From contig DBVV01000098.1 of assembly GCA_002308795.1 (NCBI GenBank), forward strand, positions 4,636-15,836: a stretch of DNA of 11,201 nucleotides, given 5' to 3'. The stretch comes from Mageeibacillus sp. UBA1255. Lineage in GTDB: Bacteria; Bacillota; Clostridia; UBA1212; UBA1255. Below, piece by piece: positions 1 to 5,980 of this stretch (position 1 is its first letter; each line of letters begins with the position of its first letter). The notes under the pieces are model-generated. The model was not told the DNA's origin. It saw only the letters and a program-made list of their open reading frames with translations, and searched no databases. The translations under genes were made by a program, and so were the position numbers.

Positions 1-466
1 CGGCTCTGGGCAAAAGCGGCGGTTCGCGTTTATGGTCGTCATTGAAAAGGCCTTCAGCAGAAAGCTTCTTTTTCAGCTGTTCAAATTTTTCATAAAGCGC
101 CCCGATACCGTCAGGATGCATTGAATCAACGTACAGCTGATAGACGCCGTCACGTTCATAGACGTTAACGCTTCCGAAAGCAACGACCTTTATTCCGTCT
201 GACGGCATGAAATCGACTTTGCGGAACTGATTTGCGAACATAACGCATTTAAGAACGCCGCTCTGATCTTTAAGCGAAAAATAAGCGTGACCTGAAGGAT
301 AACGCTTGAAATTTGATATTTCTCCCTCAACGTATATGCCGCTAAGATTAGCGTCATACATAATAAGCGATTTGATATAATTATTTACGTCGGAAACTCT
401 GAGCGTTTTTCTTGCAAAACGCCCCGGAGTATCGAACAGGCTGTTTTCGACGTAATTATCATTCAT
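1..466 (-). CDS. xseA: Exodeoxyribonuclease VII large subunit, N-terminal part (cut by window edge)
   Basis: About 155 codons are present and the rest lies beyond the left edge. Reading from the ATG at 464-466, the protein begins MNDNYVENSLFDTPGRFARK and continues into the OB-fold nucleic-acid-binding domain. Diagnostic stretches are VSDVNNYIKSL, VEGEISNFKRYPSGHAYFSLKD and MHPDGIGALYEKFEQLKKKLSAEG, which are typical of XseA residues 15-140. The enzyme is the catalytic and DNA-binding subunit of exonuclease VII, which degrades single-stranded DNA to oligonucleotides in the cytoplasm together with XseB. Its start overlaps the nusB stop (TGA at 459-461) by 8 bases, so it is translationally coupled to nusB. 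xseB would be expected just outside the window. The SD is weak (GGAAG, distant), which fits coupling. The identification is firm; the C-terminal catalytic part cannot be seen. Confidence 0.95.
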   Translation of the reverse strand, partial: MNDNYVENSLFDTPGRFARKTLRVSDVNNYIKSLIMYDANLSGIYVEGEISNFKRYPSGHAYFSLKDQSGVLKCVMFANQFRKVDFMPSDGIKVVAFGSVNVYERDGVYQLYVDSMHPDGIGALYEKFEQLKKKLSAEGLFNDDHKREPPLLPRA

Positions 467-920
467 CTCTGCTGACACTTCCAAGAATGCCGTTAATAAA
501 GGCAGATGCCTCGGGATAACTGAATTTATTAGCAAGCTCAACAGCTTCGTTGATCGTAACGCTTACTGGAATATCGTCAAAATATCGTATCTCTGCGATA
601 GCTTCTCTCAGGATCGCAAGATCGACTTTGCAAAGTCTGTTTATCGTCCACGTGCGGTCAATTTTAGATTCTATCAGTGCGTCGATCTCTTTAATATGCT
701 CAAGCACGCATCCTAGCACGCGGTCAACGAACGTCCGGTCTATCTTTGCGGTCTCTTTTTCTTCAGCAGAAGAAATAAACATAGCGATCATATCTTCCGA
801 TTCGACCTTGTCCGATCCGGACGCATCCGATCTGTCAACGTCAGTCCTCAGCCTGCTGTCTATAAACTCATTTTGAAAAATAATTTTAACCGTTGCTTCT
901 CTGGAATCTCTGCGGCTCAT
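459..920 (-). CDS. nusB: Transcription antitermination factor NusB
   Basis: A 153-residue protein, close to the usual NusB length. It starts MSRRDSREATVKIIFQNEF, the typical first helix (usually R-x-x-A-x-x-x-L-F-Q). It ends with the NusB signature: DLAILREAIAEI, then VTINEAVELANKFS and FINGILGSV. The insert at about residues 25-50 is acidic and probably a loop. NusB is an all-helical RNA-binding protein that pairs with NusE (ribosomal protein S10) on boxA and supports antitermination of rRNA operons. The start at 918-920 follows GGAGG at a slightly long spacing of about 13 bases. It lies between the DUF2273 gene and xseA, a conserved order in Clostridia, and is probably expressed from the asp23 promoter. 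Nothing in the sequence suggests a defect. Confidence 0.96.
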   Translation of the reverse strand: MSRRDSREATVKIIFQNEFIDSRLRTDVDRSDASGSDKVESEDMIAMFISSAEEKETAKIDRTFVDRVLGCVLEHIKEIDALIESKIDRTWTINRLCKVDLAILREAIAEIRYFDDIPVSVTINEAVELANKFSYPEASAFINGILGSVSRDE

Positions 921-962
921 ATCGCTTTTATATCCTCCGGTATCCTTCTAAAATCAACTTTA

Positions 963-986
963 TCATCTGTAACTTCATCTGTAACT
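963..986 (-). repeat. Perfect 12-bp tandem duplication including a stop codon
   Basis: On the plus strand TCATCTGTAACT occurs at 963-974 and again at 975-986, back to back without mismatch. On the coding (minus) strand each copy reads AGT TAC AGA TGA. The first copy encodes Ser-Tyr-Arg-stop at the end of the DUF2273 gene. The second places another in-frame stop four codons later, followed immediately by TAA. It looks like a slippage or short-duplication event in the DUF2273-nusB spacer. Confidence 0.9.
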
Positions 987-1202
987 TCCCGGCGGCAGGA
1001 TCTTGTCGAGAAGGTTCCTTAAAAACGACCTGTCCTTCTTAAGCTGTCTGCCGATCCAGTAGCCTGCGAACGTGCATAAAGCAAGGAAGAGCGTCGCGAT
1101 TATGCCCAGAAAATGGAACGAGAGCCCGATCAGGAGTCCGATGATCGCGCCGTTGATAGGCATATAATTCTGTCTGTAAAACTTGAAAAAACGTCTTAAC
1201 AT
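975..1202 (-). CDS. DUF2273 small integral membrane protein of the Asp23 locus
   Basis: A 75-residue protein with a basic N-terminus (MLRRFFKFYRQN), two closely spaced hydrophobic segments (about 17-32 and 33-51) rich in Gly and Leu, and a basic C-terminus (RQLKKDRSFLRNLLDK). It matches the DUF2273 type of small membrane protein that accompanies Asp23/Gls24 and AmaP genes. The family is known from gene neighbourhood and its molecular role is not established. It may help place the Asp23 complex at the membrane, which is inference. It begins 9 bases after the amaP stop. The nearest SD is AAAAGGAG with a long spacing of about 12 bases. The short gene ends in the tandem duplication at 963-986. 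Confidence 0.85.
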   Translation of the reverse strand: MLRRFFKFYRQNYMPINGAIIGLLIGLSFHFLGIIATLFLALCTFAGYWIGRQLKKDRSFLRNLLDKILPPGSYR

Positions 1203-1211
1203 ATAGGACCA

Positions 1212-1760
1212 TCACTCCTTTTCAGCGGGAGCAGCATGAACTCCTTCGATATTGATGTCAACGTTGCTGACCGTTATCTCGGTCATACTCTCCACGGCGT
1301 CTTTGATCTGGTTCTGAAGGAGCCTCGAGAGGTTCGGGACGTGTGTATCCGGGTAAACAGAGAGTTTCATAAGGATCTCTACAGAACCGTTTCTGAACTT
1401 AACCTTAGATTTTGCCTCTCTGACGTTTTTGCTTTTACGTGCGAGTCCGAGTGCGATGTTCTCGACCGAGTTTGAGGATACGCGGATCTGTCCGCCGTCG
1501 TTCTTATAACAGATATACTTGTTTACTCCCCTGAATCTGAGCCCGGAGAACAGGATCGCAAGGTTTATCAGCAGAAGGACCAGTCCGAGCAGGAAAATAA
1601 CGACGTTGTATTTATCCGATCTGTAGAGCGTGACGTCAGCCCAGTCCAGAAAGCTTTTCATAAGGCTCTTATCCGAAAAAGGCGATATCATTACGAGCGC
1701 GCTCAAAACAGCGGCAATAACGGCATATATTGCGGTCAATACACGAAAGAAAAAGTTCAA
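1212..1760 (-). CDS. amaP: Alkaline shock response membrane anchor protein AmaP
   Basis: A 182-residue protein with transmembrane segments at about residues 4-26 and 52-73, followed by a cytoplasmic domain (about 88-172) that resembles Asp23 itself (VENIALGLARKSKNV, NGSVEILMKLSVYPD, VSNVDINIEGV). In Staphylococcus aureus AmaP anchors Asp23 at the membrane; the same role is inferred here from the architecture and the adjacent asp23-like gene. The start codon is TTG at 1758-1760, preceded by a very strong AAAGGAGG with 7-base spacing. The TTG overlaps the TGA stop of the upstream gene in the four bases TTGA (1757-1760), so the two genes are translationally coupled. No alternative start is needed. 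Confidence 0.9.
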   Translation of the reverse strand: MNFFFRVLTAIYAVIAAVLSALVMISPFSDKSLMKSFLDWADVTLYRSDKYNVVIFLLGLVLLLINLAILFSGLRFRGVNKYICYKNDGGQIRVSSNSVENIALGLARKSKNVREAKSKVKFRNGSVEILMKLSVYPDTHVPNLSRLLQNQIKDAVESMTEITVSNVDINIEGVHAAPAEKE

Positions 1761-2134
1761 TTTTCTTCCTCCTTTACATCAGAAAAATCAACGCCCTGTA
1801 CGTGAATGTTTACGGAATCGACAAGGATACCAGCCTGATTCTCAACGTTTTCTCTCACGTGCTCCTGAATATTAAAAGCAACCTCAGGGATCCTCACGCC
1901 ATACTTAACGATCACGTAAACGTCTACGGTCGTAACTCCGTCTCTCGAAAGAACTTTAACACCCTTTGCAAGATTTGTCCGCCCCAGGACCTCGGCAAGT
2001 CCTCCGGTGAAGCCGGTACTCATCCCCGCGACACCGCTAACTTCCATTGCCGCCATACCGGCGATAACGGCAAGCGCTTCGTCGGTGACAAGCATTTCAT
2101 TGTTTTCGGTTATATAAGAATCATTGTCCTTCAT
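1757..2134 (-). CDS. Asp23/Gls24 family envelope stress response protein
   Basis: A 125-residue protein, full length for the family. The hallmark N-terminal helix is present (VTDEALAVIAGMAAMEVSGVAGM, about residues 16-38), followed by GGLAEVLGR and the alternating beta-strand pattern VDVYVIVKYGVRIPEVAFNIQEHV and VDSVNIHVQGVDF. Asp23 proteins are abundant, soluble, cell-envelope-associated proteins involved in the alkaline or cell-wall stress response. Its neighbours AmaP and DUF2273 supply the membrane part. The start at 2132-2134 has no clear SD; a GGGG lies about 12 bases upstream. The mRNA probably begins near 2164 from the promoter at 2171-2199. The last bases overlap the amaP start codon. 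Confidence 0.93.
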   Translation of the reverse strand: MKDNDSYITENNEMLVTDEALAVIAGMAAMEVSGVAGMSTGFTGGLAEVLGRTNLAKGVKVLSRDGVTTVDVYVIVKYGVRIPEVAFNIQEHVRENVENQAGILVDSVNIHVQGVDFSDVKEEEN

Positions 2135-2170
2135 TTTCGCGGAATACCCCGGGGTTTATTTGCAAGTAGA

Positions 2171-2199
2171 ATTGTACACTAACGGACTGCAAAATTCAA
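2171..2199 (-). promoter_or_regulatory. Probable promoter of the asp23-amaP-nusB operon
   Basis: On the minus strand TTGAAT (2194-2199), a 17-base spacer and TACAAT (2171-2176) fit a sigma-70/SigA-type promoter, with matches of 4/6 and 5/6. Transcription would start near 2164, giving a leader of about 30 bases before the asp23-like ATG. The -35 element and spacer lie inside the last codons of the preceding gene (2179-2562), so this operon can be transcribed independently of it. Confidence 0.6.
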
Positions 2200-2562
2200 C
2201 ACCTGACAGCCGATCAGATTGCCGCTTATCACTGCCCCGCCAAAACTGTTTTCCTCTTCAGAGTTTTCACCATTTTCCGCCAGAGTTACGGAAGTAAAAC
2301 TGCTGTATTTTTTACGATATACCGTGATTCTGCCATGTTCTTCAAACTGCACGGCACCGCCAAGATCGCATGAAACAAAAGTCCAGACGTATTCCGTTCC
2401 GATCTCGAGGCCGTCTATTTCAAATTCAGCTGTTCCTCCCCGGGCAACGGAATCGAATCCTCTGTGTCTTTCCTGCCTGGTAACGATTCTGAGAATTAGT
2501 CTGGTTTCAGTTCCGTCAGTTGCTGAAGTTTTAAATTTAACATATGCATTTATCGTTTTCAT
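2179..2562 (-). CDS. Unrecognised protein with possible fibronectin-III-like fold
   Basis: I do not recognise this 127-residue protein. It has no signal peptide or membrane segment. It alternates short beta-like strands: AYVKFKTSA, TRLILRIVT, TAEFEIDGLEIGTEYVWTFVSCD and HGRITVYRKKYSSFTSVTL. The piece at about residues 48-66 (EIDGLEIGTEYVWTF) resembles the L-x-P-G-T-x-Y-x-F/V turn of fibronectin-III domains, so a small beta sandwich is possible. An acidic low-complexity linker (ENGENSEEENS, about 97-107) precedes a hydrophobic tail. The ATG at 2560-2562 is preceded by GGAAAGGAG with 10-base spacing and by a TTGACA box, which makes it a convincing real gene. It faces away from lplA and lies directly before the asp23-like gene on the same strand. 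No function can be assigned. Confidence 0.75.
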   Translation of the reverse strand: MKTINAYVKFKTSATDGTETRLILRIVTRQERHRGFDSVARGGTAEFEIDGLEIGTEYVWTFVSCDLGGAVQFEEHGRITVYRKKYSSFTSVTLAENGENSEEENSFGGAVISGNLIGCQVLNFAVR

Positions 2563-2598
2563 ATGATATGAGCTCCTTTCCGGCGAGGTTACGGCGAT

Positions 2599-2627
2599 AA
2601 GTTATCACAAACAGAGCGTGTTGTCAA
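2599..2627 (-). promoter_or_regulatory. Candidate promoter of the 2179-2562 gene with an overlapping palindrome
   Basis: The minus strand carries a perfect TTGACA (2622-2627). The best -10 at 17-base spacing is TAACTT (2599-2604), only a 3/6 match; GATAAC (2601-2606) at 15 bases is the alternative. The -10 region lies inside the inverted repeat GATAA-G-TTATC (2596-2606), which could be an operator. The strong SD of the gene follows about 20 bases downstream. Confidence 0.45.
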
Positions 2628-2646
2628 TTCCGTGACCGCGCTGCTC

Positions 2647-2675
2647 TTTACATTGACGATCGACGCGTATAAAAT
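2647..2675 (+). promoter_or_regulatory. Probable lplA promoter
   Basis: TTTACA (2647-2652), a 17-base spacer and TAAAAT (2670-2675) match the SigA consensus at 5/6 in each box. The predicted transcription start is near 2682, leaving a leader of about 60 bases before the lplA ATG at 2744. It is arranged back-to-back with the minus-strand promoter at 2599-2627, the two -35 boxes being about 20 bases apart. Confidence 0.6.
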
Positions 2676-2743
2676 TACGAAAAGGTGTTGCAGCACGTGC
2701 ATATGCGCAGTCAATGCCGGATCATTATAAGGATGTTTTATTT

Positions 2744-3841
2744 ATGGAAAACAGGCAAGCAGAAATGTACATATCTTCGAGCACCGATCCGCGTTTTAAC
2801 CTTGCGCTTGAGGATCTTCTTTTCGAGCGTACTGATAAACATAAAATCACTATAATGTACCTGTGGCAGAACCAGAATACCGTTGTCATCGGCAAATCGC
2901 AGAACGCATGGAGAGAAGTCAGGACTGAGCTGCTTGAAAAAGAAGGCGGAACACTTGTCCGAAGGACGTCCGGAGGAGGCGCCGTATTTCACGACGTCGG
3001 GAATCTATGCTTCACGTTTATAGCTCCGATCGATGATTACGAAAAAATCAACTGGAGAGAGTTGATAGCCGGATGCGTCAGAAGTTTCGGGATTGACGCG
3101 GCTGTGAACGGGCGAAATGATATCGTTACAGGCGACGGAAGAAAATTTTCGGGAAATGCATTTCGTTTTTCTAGATCCGCGGGTCTGATCCACGGAACGC
3201 TGCTCGTAGATGCCGATCTTGATAAAATGGGACGATATCTGAACGTTTCACAGGCAAAATTAGAGGCGAAAGGCGTCAGATCAGTACGATCCAGGGTTGT
3301 AAACTTAAAAGAGTTGTCACCCACGCTAACGATTTCTTCCCTGTCTGCCAGGCTGATCGATTCATTTCGCGAATACTGCAAAGAAAATAATATTGACGCC
3401 GCTGATCCGGTTAAAGTATCACCTGTACGTACTTCGATCGATTCGGACGGTGAACAGATAGAACTTTACTATACGGATCCTGCGATCGAGGGAAGCGAAA
3501 CTTTTTATTCACGTTATCAGAAGTTCGCATCATGGGAATGGAGATACGGCGAATCAATGCCGTTCAACGTATTTACGGAAAAGCGCTTCGAATGGGGCAC
3601 CATTTCAGCCGAACTGTTCGTGGAAAACGGTTCGATAAAGAGCGCCGCTGTCAATACCGACGCTATGGACGCACAGCTCGGAGAGACGTTGTCAACAGCT
3701 TTAAAAGGCACACGTCTTACCGAACATGATATACGTTCTGCGCTCGAAACGGCGATGGCGCTGCTTTCAATGTCTCAGCTGACAATAACAGAACCCGCCC
3801 GGGTCGTTACTGACGTTACGTCCCTTATAGCGGGTATCTGA
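2744..3841 (+). CDS. lplA: Lipoate-protein ligase
   Basis: A 365-residue protein from the ATG at 2744. The N-terminal BPL/LplA catalytic domain is clear: STDPRFNLALEDLLFE (about 13-28), the lipoyl-binding RRTSGGGAVFHDVGNLCFTF (about 73-92) and KFSGNA (about 124-129), whose lysine is the conserved catalytic position. SVRSRVVNL follows, and after about residue 230 comes the accessory C-terminal domain. The enzyme uses ATP to activate free lipoate and attaches it to a lysine of lipoyl domains (2-oxoacid dehydrogenases, glycine-cleavage H protein) in the cytoplasm. The start at 2744 is preferred because AAGGA lies 10 bases upstream and the family begins near here; an earlier in-frame ATG at 2714 has no SD. 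It has its own promoter and no lipoylated partner in the window, so the substrate is unknown. Confidence 0.94.
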   Translation: MENRQAEMYISSSTDPRFNLALEDLLFERTDKHKITIMYLWQNQNTVVIGKSQNAWREVRTELLEKEGGTLVRRTSGGGAVFHDVGNLCFTFIAPIDDYEKINWRELIAGCVRSFGIDAAVNGRNDIVTGDGRKFSGNAFRFSRSAGLIHGTLLVDADLDKMGRYLNVSQAKLEAKGVRSVRSRVVNLKELSPTLTISSLSARLIDSFREYCKENNIDAADPVKVSPVRTSIDSDGEQIELYYTDPAIEGSETFYSRYQKFASWEWRYGESMPFNVFTEKRFEWGTISAELFVENGSIKSAAVNTDAMDAQLGETLSTALKGTRLTEHDIRSALETAMALLSMSQLTITEPARVVTDVTSLIAGI

Positions 3842-3878
3842 ATAAACTGATCTTATATTTCCTGCCCGGCTGGCAATA

Positions 3879-4373
3879 TCATTCCATTCCGCAGCAATTT
3901 TTGTATTTTTTACCGCTTCCGCACGGACACGGATCGTTGCGGCCGACTTTAACGCTGTGTGCCTGCTGTGAATATCTGAATTCACGCGTTATTTCGCGGC
4001 GCTCGTCTTCAGTGTAAAAATTATCCCATTCCGGAAGATCATAAAGCCAGTCAGCTTTTGCTTTCAGCATGTTCTTATATAATTCTCTCCACACGATCTT
4101 AAGCTCGAGCTGCGTATCTTCCTCGAGAGTGCTGATGTCAACTTTATTCTCAAGAGAAGTGTTTATGCCGTCTATAAACGCTCCGACTTCGTATCCGGCA
4201 AGTCCGTATTTTTCACCGAATTCTTTAGCTGTTCCGGTAAAAGAATCCGCTTTCTCGGTCAATATCGTTCTGTAGACTTCTGTTTCTTTTCCATAGTAAT
4301 CGTGAAGCAGAGCGTTAGTCTGCTGTCTTGTTCCGGCCCTGAGTTTATCGAGCCACATTTCATGTAAATTCAT
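3879..4373 (-). CDS. SEC-C zinc-binding motif protein of unknown function
   Basis: A 164-residue protein. The C-terminus holds a perfect SEC-C motif, GRNDPCPCGSGKKYKNCCG, with the C-x-C ... C-C zinc ligands also found at the end of SecA. The preceding 140 residues are mostly helical and charged (DKLRAGTRQQTNALLHDYY, FGEKYGLAGYEVGAFIDGI, KIVWRELYKNMLKAKADWLYDLPEW) with no recognisable enzyme motif. SEC-C motifs mediate zinc binding and often protein or ribosome contacts, so a role as a soluble adaptor is possible but unproved. The start is ATG at 4371-4373 with AGGAG 8 bases upstream; a GTG nine bases earlier lies next to the SD and is unlikely. It is convergent with lplA (37 bases apart) and lies downstream of the RNA methyltransferase on the same strand. 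Confidence 0.85.
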   Translation of the reverse strand: MNLHEMWLDKLRAGTRQQTNALLHDYYGKETEVYRTILTEKADSFTGTAKEFGEKYGLAGYEVGAFIDGINTSLENKVDISTLEEDTQLELKIVWRELYKNMLKAKADWLYDLPEWDNFYTEDERREITREFRYSQQAHSVKVGRNDPCPCGSGKKYKNCCGME

Positions 4374-4393
4374 ATTGATCACTCCTGATCTTA

Positions 4394-4404
4394 ATTATAT
4401 ATTA
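4394..4404 (-). promoter_or_regulatory. AT-rich -10-like region before the SEC-C gene
   Basis: The minus strand carries overlapping -10-like hexamers (TAATAT at 4399-4404, TATAAT at 4394-4399) just upstream of the SD at 4382-4386. I see no good -35 box at the right distance, and the second hexamer would put the start almost on the SD. The SEC-C gene may instead be read through from the methyltransferase 70 bases upstream. Confidence 0.25.
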
Positions 4405-4452
4405 TTCTGCACATGCGAAATACATTGCATAAATGCATATGGTTCAGAGCGG

Positions 4453-5286
4453 TCATTGACCCCGCCGCAATTCGTACATTATCACCGCCGCAGCGATCGC
4501 AGCATTAAGCGATTCTGCATTGCCGTCCATCGGTATCGTAACGAGTCCGTCAGACATTGCCCTTGCGCTTTTGGAAAGACCGCCTGCCTCGTTTCCGATG
4601 ATAACAGCGACTTTATTTCCTCCGAAATCGTCCGAATCACTCGAAATACCGCCTCTCGGATCAGCTCCGAATACTGTAAAACCGCAAGATTTAAGTATAT
4701 TTATAAGCTTGAATATACCTTCTTTGAAACGGATGACGTTCAGGTGGAAAAGCGAACCGACCGTAGAACGCAGGACTTTAGGATTATAAACGTCTGCACA
4801 GTTATCAACGCAAATCACCGCGTCGATCCCAAATGCGTCTGCGGTCCGGATGCACGTTCCTATGTTTCCGGGATCCTGCACGTTTTCAAGGATGAGTATC
4901 CTTGACGCTTTTTTGGATATCTCCTCAGGAGTCAATTCGATCGGGCGGTTAACGACAGCGCCGATGCCCTGAGGGGTAACAGTTCCTGATAACGATCCGA
5001 AAACCTTATCGGTCACAGCGAGGAGTTCTCCTCCTGCCTTCTCGAGACCGGATATCAGCTCAAATCTTCCCGGAGTACTGTCGATGCCGTCAACGAAACT
5101 TTTACTTACGATAACAGTTTTTATGACGTCTTTCTTTCGCGGTACTTCCGATACGGCTCGTTCTCCCTCGATAAAAAAGCAGCCCGCATCCTCCGCGACC
5201 TTTTTCTTTGAAAGGCTGCGGATGAAAGCGACCCTCTGATCTGAAAAACTGCCAGTATATTTTAAGTCAGAATAACCGGTGCGCAT
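4453..5286 (-). CDS. TrmH/SpoU (SPOUT) family RNA methyltransferase
   Basis: A 277-residue protein from the ATG at 5284-5286. An N-terminal substrate-binding region contains the typical FFIEGERAVSEV (about 37-48). The C-terminal SPOUT domain has all three signature motifs: ILENVQDPGNIGTCIRTADAFG (motif 1, with Asn and Arg), AVIIGNEAGGLS (motif 2) and VTIPMDGNAESLNAAIAAAVI (motif 3). Together these form the trefoil knot that binds S-adenosylmethionine. The family 2'-O-methylates rRNA or tRNA; the target cannot be read from the sequence, but genes of this type often follow rplT, as here. A more distal TTG at 5326-5328 is rejected because it lies inside the rplT terminator. No good SD precedes the ATG (AGGA is 16 bases away), so a leaderless transcript is possible. 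Confidence 0.88.
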   Translation of the reverse strand: MRTGYSDLKYTGSFSDQRVAFIRSLSKKKVAEDAGCFFIEGERAVSEVPRKKDVIKTVIVSKSFVDGIDSTPGRFELISGLEKAGGELLAVTDKVFGSLSGTVTPQGIGAVVNRPIELTPEEISKKASRILILENVQDPGNIGTCIRTADAFGIDAVICVDNCADVYNPKVLRSTVGSLFHLNVIRFKEGIFKLINILKSCGFTVFGADPRGGISSDSDDFGGNKVAVIIGNEAGGLSKSARAMSDGLVTIPMDGNAESLNAAIAAAVIMYELRRGQ

Positions 5287-5292
5287 ATAGGA

Positions 5293-5301
5293 ATAATAAC
5301 A
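5293..5301 (-). promoter_or_regulatory. Possible extended -10 element of the RNA methyltransferase
   Basis: The minus strand shows TGT followed by TATTAT (5/6 to consensus, an extended -10 of the TGn type). The predicted start would fall on or next to the A of the ATG at 5286, which would give a leaderless mRNA. There is no recognisable -35 box. The evidence is thin but agrees with the missing SD and the terminator immediately upstream. Confidence 0.3.
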
Positions 5302-5310
5302 GTCCTGAAC

Positions 5311-5346
5311 ATAAAAACATTCGGACAAGCATATGCCTGTCCGAAT
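5311..5346 (-). terminator. Intrinsic terminator of the infC-rpmI-rplT operon
   Basis: A perfect 9-bp stem (ATTCGGACA / TGTCCGAAT) encloses a 10-base loop at 5319-5346 and is followed on the minus strand by GTTTTTAT (5318-5311). It lies 15 bases after the rplT stop. The U-rich run exists only in the minus direction, so it ends the ribosomal operon and is not bidirectional. Confidence 0.8.
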
Positions 5347-5361
5347 ATTGTAAAAAATCTA

Positions 5362-5709
5362 TCAGCCTTTAACCTGTGCAACGAGCTTTGCAAAGCCTTC
5401 TTTATCGGTAACTGCCATATCGGCAAGGACCTTGCGGTCGAGCGCGATATTATTTACCTTAAGAGCGTGCATAAGCGTGCTGTACGACATACCGTTCTCT
5501 CTTGCTGCCGCGTTGATGCGGACGATCCACAGTTTCCTGAAATTGCGCTTGTTCTGCCTTCTGTCTCTGTAGGCATACATGGCTGATTTAATAACAGCCT
5601 GATTAGCGGTCTTAAAGACTGTGCTCTTTCTGCCGAAATAACCTTTAGCCAGCTTTATAGTTCTTTTACGTCTCGCTCTGGTAGCGACTGAATTCTTAAC
5701 TCTGGACAT
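5362..5709 (-). CDS. rplT: 50S ribosomal protein L20
   Basis: A 115-residue protein of standard length. The basic N-terminal extension (RVKNSVATRARRKRTIKLAKGY) penetrates 23S rRNA. The globular part includes GRKSTVFKTANQAVIKS, YRDRRQNKRNFRKLWIVRINAA and MSYSTLMHALK, all characteristic of L20. L20 is needed early in large-subunit assembly and, in Bacillota such as Bacillus subtilis, also represses its own operon by binding the leader mRNA. A strong AGGAGG lies 8 bases before the ATG and 18 bases separate it from rpmI. It is the last gene of the operon and is followed by the terminator at 5311-5346. Confidence 0.98.
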   Translation of the reverse strand: MSRVKNSVATRARRKRTIKLAKGYFGRKSTVFKTANQAVIKSAMYAYRDRRQNKRNFRKLWIVRINAAARENGMSYSTLMHALKVNNIALDRKVLADMAVTDKEGFAKLVAQVKG

Positions 5710-5727
5710 TGTAACTACCTCCTTCTC

Positions 5728-5928
5728 TTACTTCGCGTACGGCATCATTTTCTTAACGGTAGCTGCATTTGCTTCCGATGCGTACATTCCGATCTTGTGG
5801 CCTTTCTTAGCCTTGCGAGGTTTGGTTACAAGTCTGTGACGTCTGCAGGCGTGGCTCATTTTAACTTTACCGTTAGCGCTTAATCTGAATCTCTTTTTTG
5901 TAGCGCTGTGTGTTTTTACTTTCGGCAT
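5728..5928 (-). CDS. rpmI: 50S ribosomal protein L35
   Basis: A 66-residue, very basic protein of the usual size. It starts PKVKTHSATKKRF after the initiator Met and contains KMSHACRRHRLVTKPRKAKK, the RNA-binding segment typical of L35. It is part of the large ribosomal subunit. It lies between infC (52 bases upstream) and rplT (18 bases downstream), the conserved order of this operon. AAAGGA lies about 10 bases before the ATG. In Bacillota the three genes are co-transcribed and controlled through the leader upstream of infC. Confidence 0.98.
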   Translation of the reverse strand: MPKVKTHSATKKRFRLSANGKVKMSHACRRHRLVTKPRKAKKGHKIGMYASEANAATVKKMMPYAK

Positions 5929-5980
5929 TTTAAATCAATCCTTTCGTGTTTCTATTCCTGTCTGTTACAAAATCAATAGG

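Noticed and set aside
2146..2155. ACCCCGGGGT palindrome before the asp23-like gene
   Set aside because: It has no loop or U tract and is too short for a terminator; it lies in the predicted 5' leader and may be chance.
2219..2566. 115-codon plus-strand open frame opposite the unrecognised gene at 2179-2562
   Set aside because: It begins at a TTG without an SD, while the minus-strand frame has GGAAAGGAG, an ATG and a TTGACA box.
2714..2743. Ten-residue N-terminal extension of lplA from the ATG at 2714
   Set aside because: No SD precedes it, whereas AAGGA lies 10 bases before the ATG at 2744, which also fits the usual family start.
3842..3878. TGCC/GGCA mini-hairpin between lplA and the SEC-C gene
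   Set aside because: The stem is only 4 bp and has no U tract, so I cannot call it a terminator for either convergent gene.
4427..4438. TGCAT-AA-ATGCA inverted repeat between the SEC-C and methyltransferase genes
   Set aside because: Short and AT-rich with no poly-U tract; no clear link to a promoter.
4375..4905. 176-codon plus-strand open frame opposite the RNA methyltransferase
   Set aside because: The minus strand carries all three SPOUT motifs; the plus-strand product has no recognisable features and no SD.
5287..5328. Fourteen-residue N-terminal extension of the RNA methyltransferase from a TTG
   Set aside because: The TTG and following codons are inside the stem of the rplT terminator, with no SD, and the family does not need the extension.
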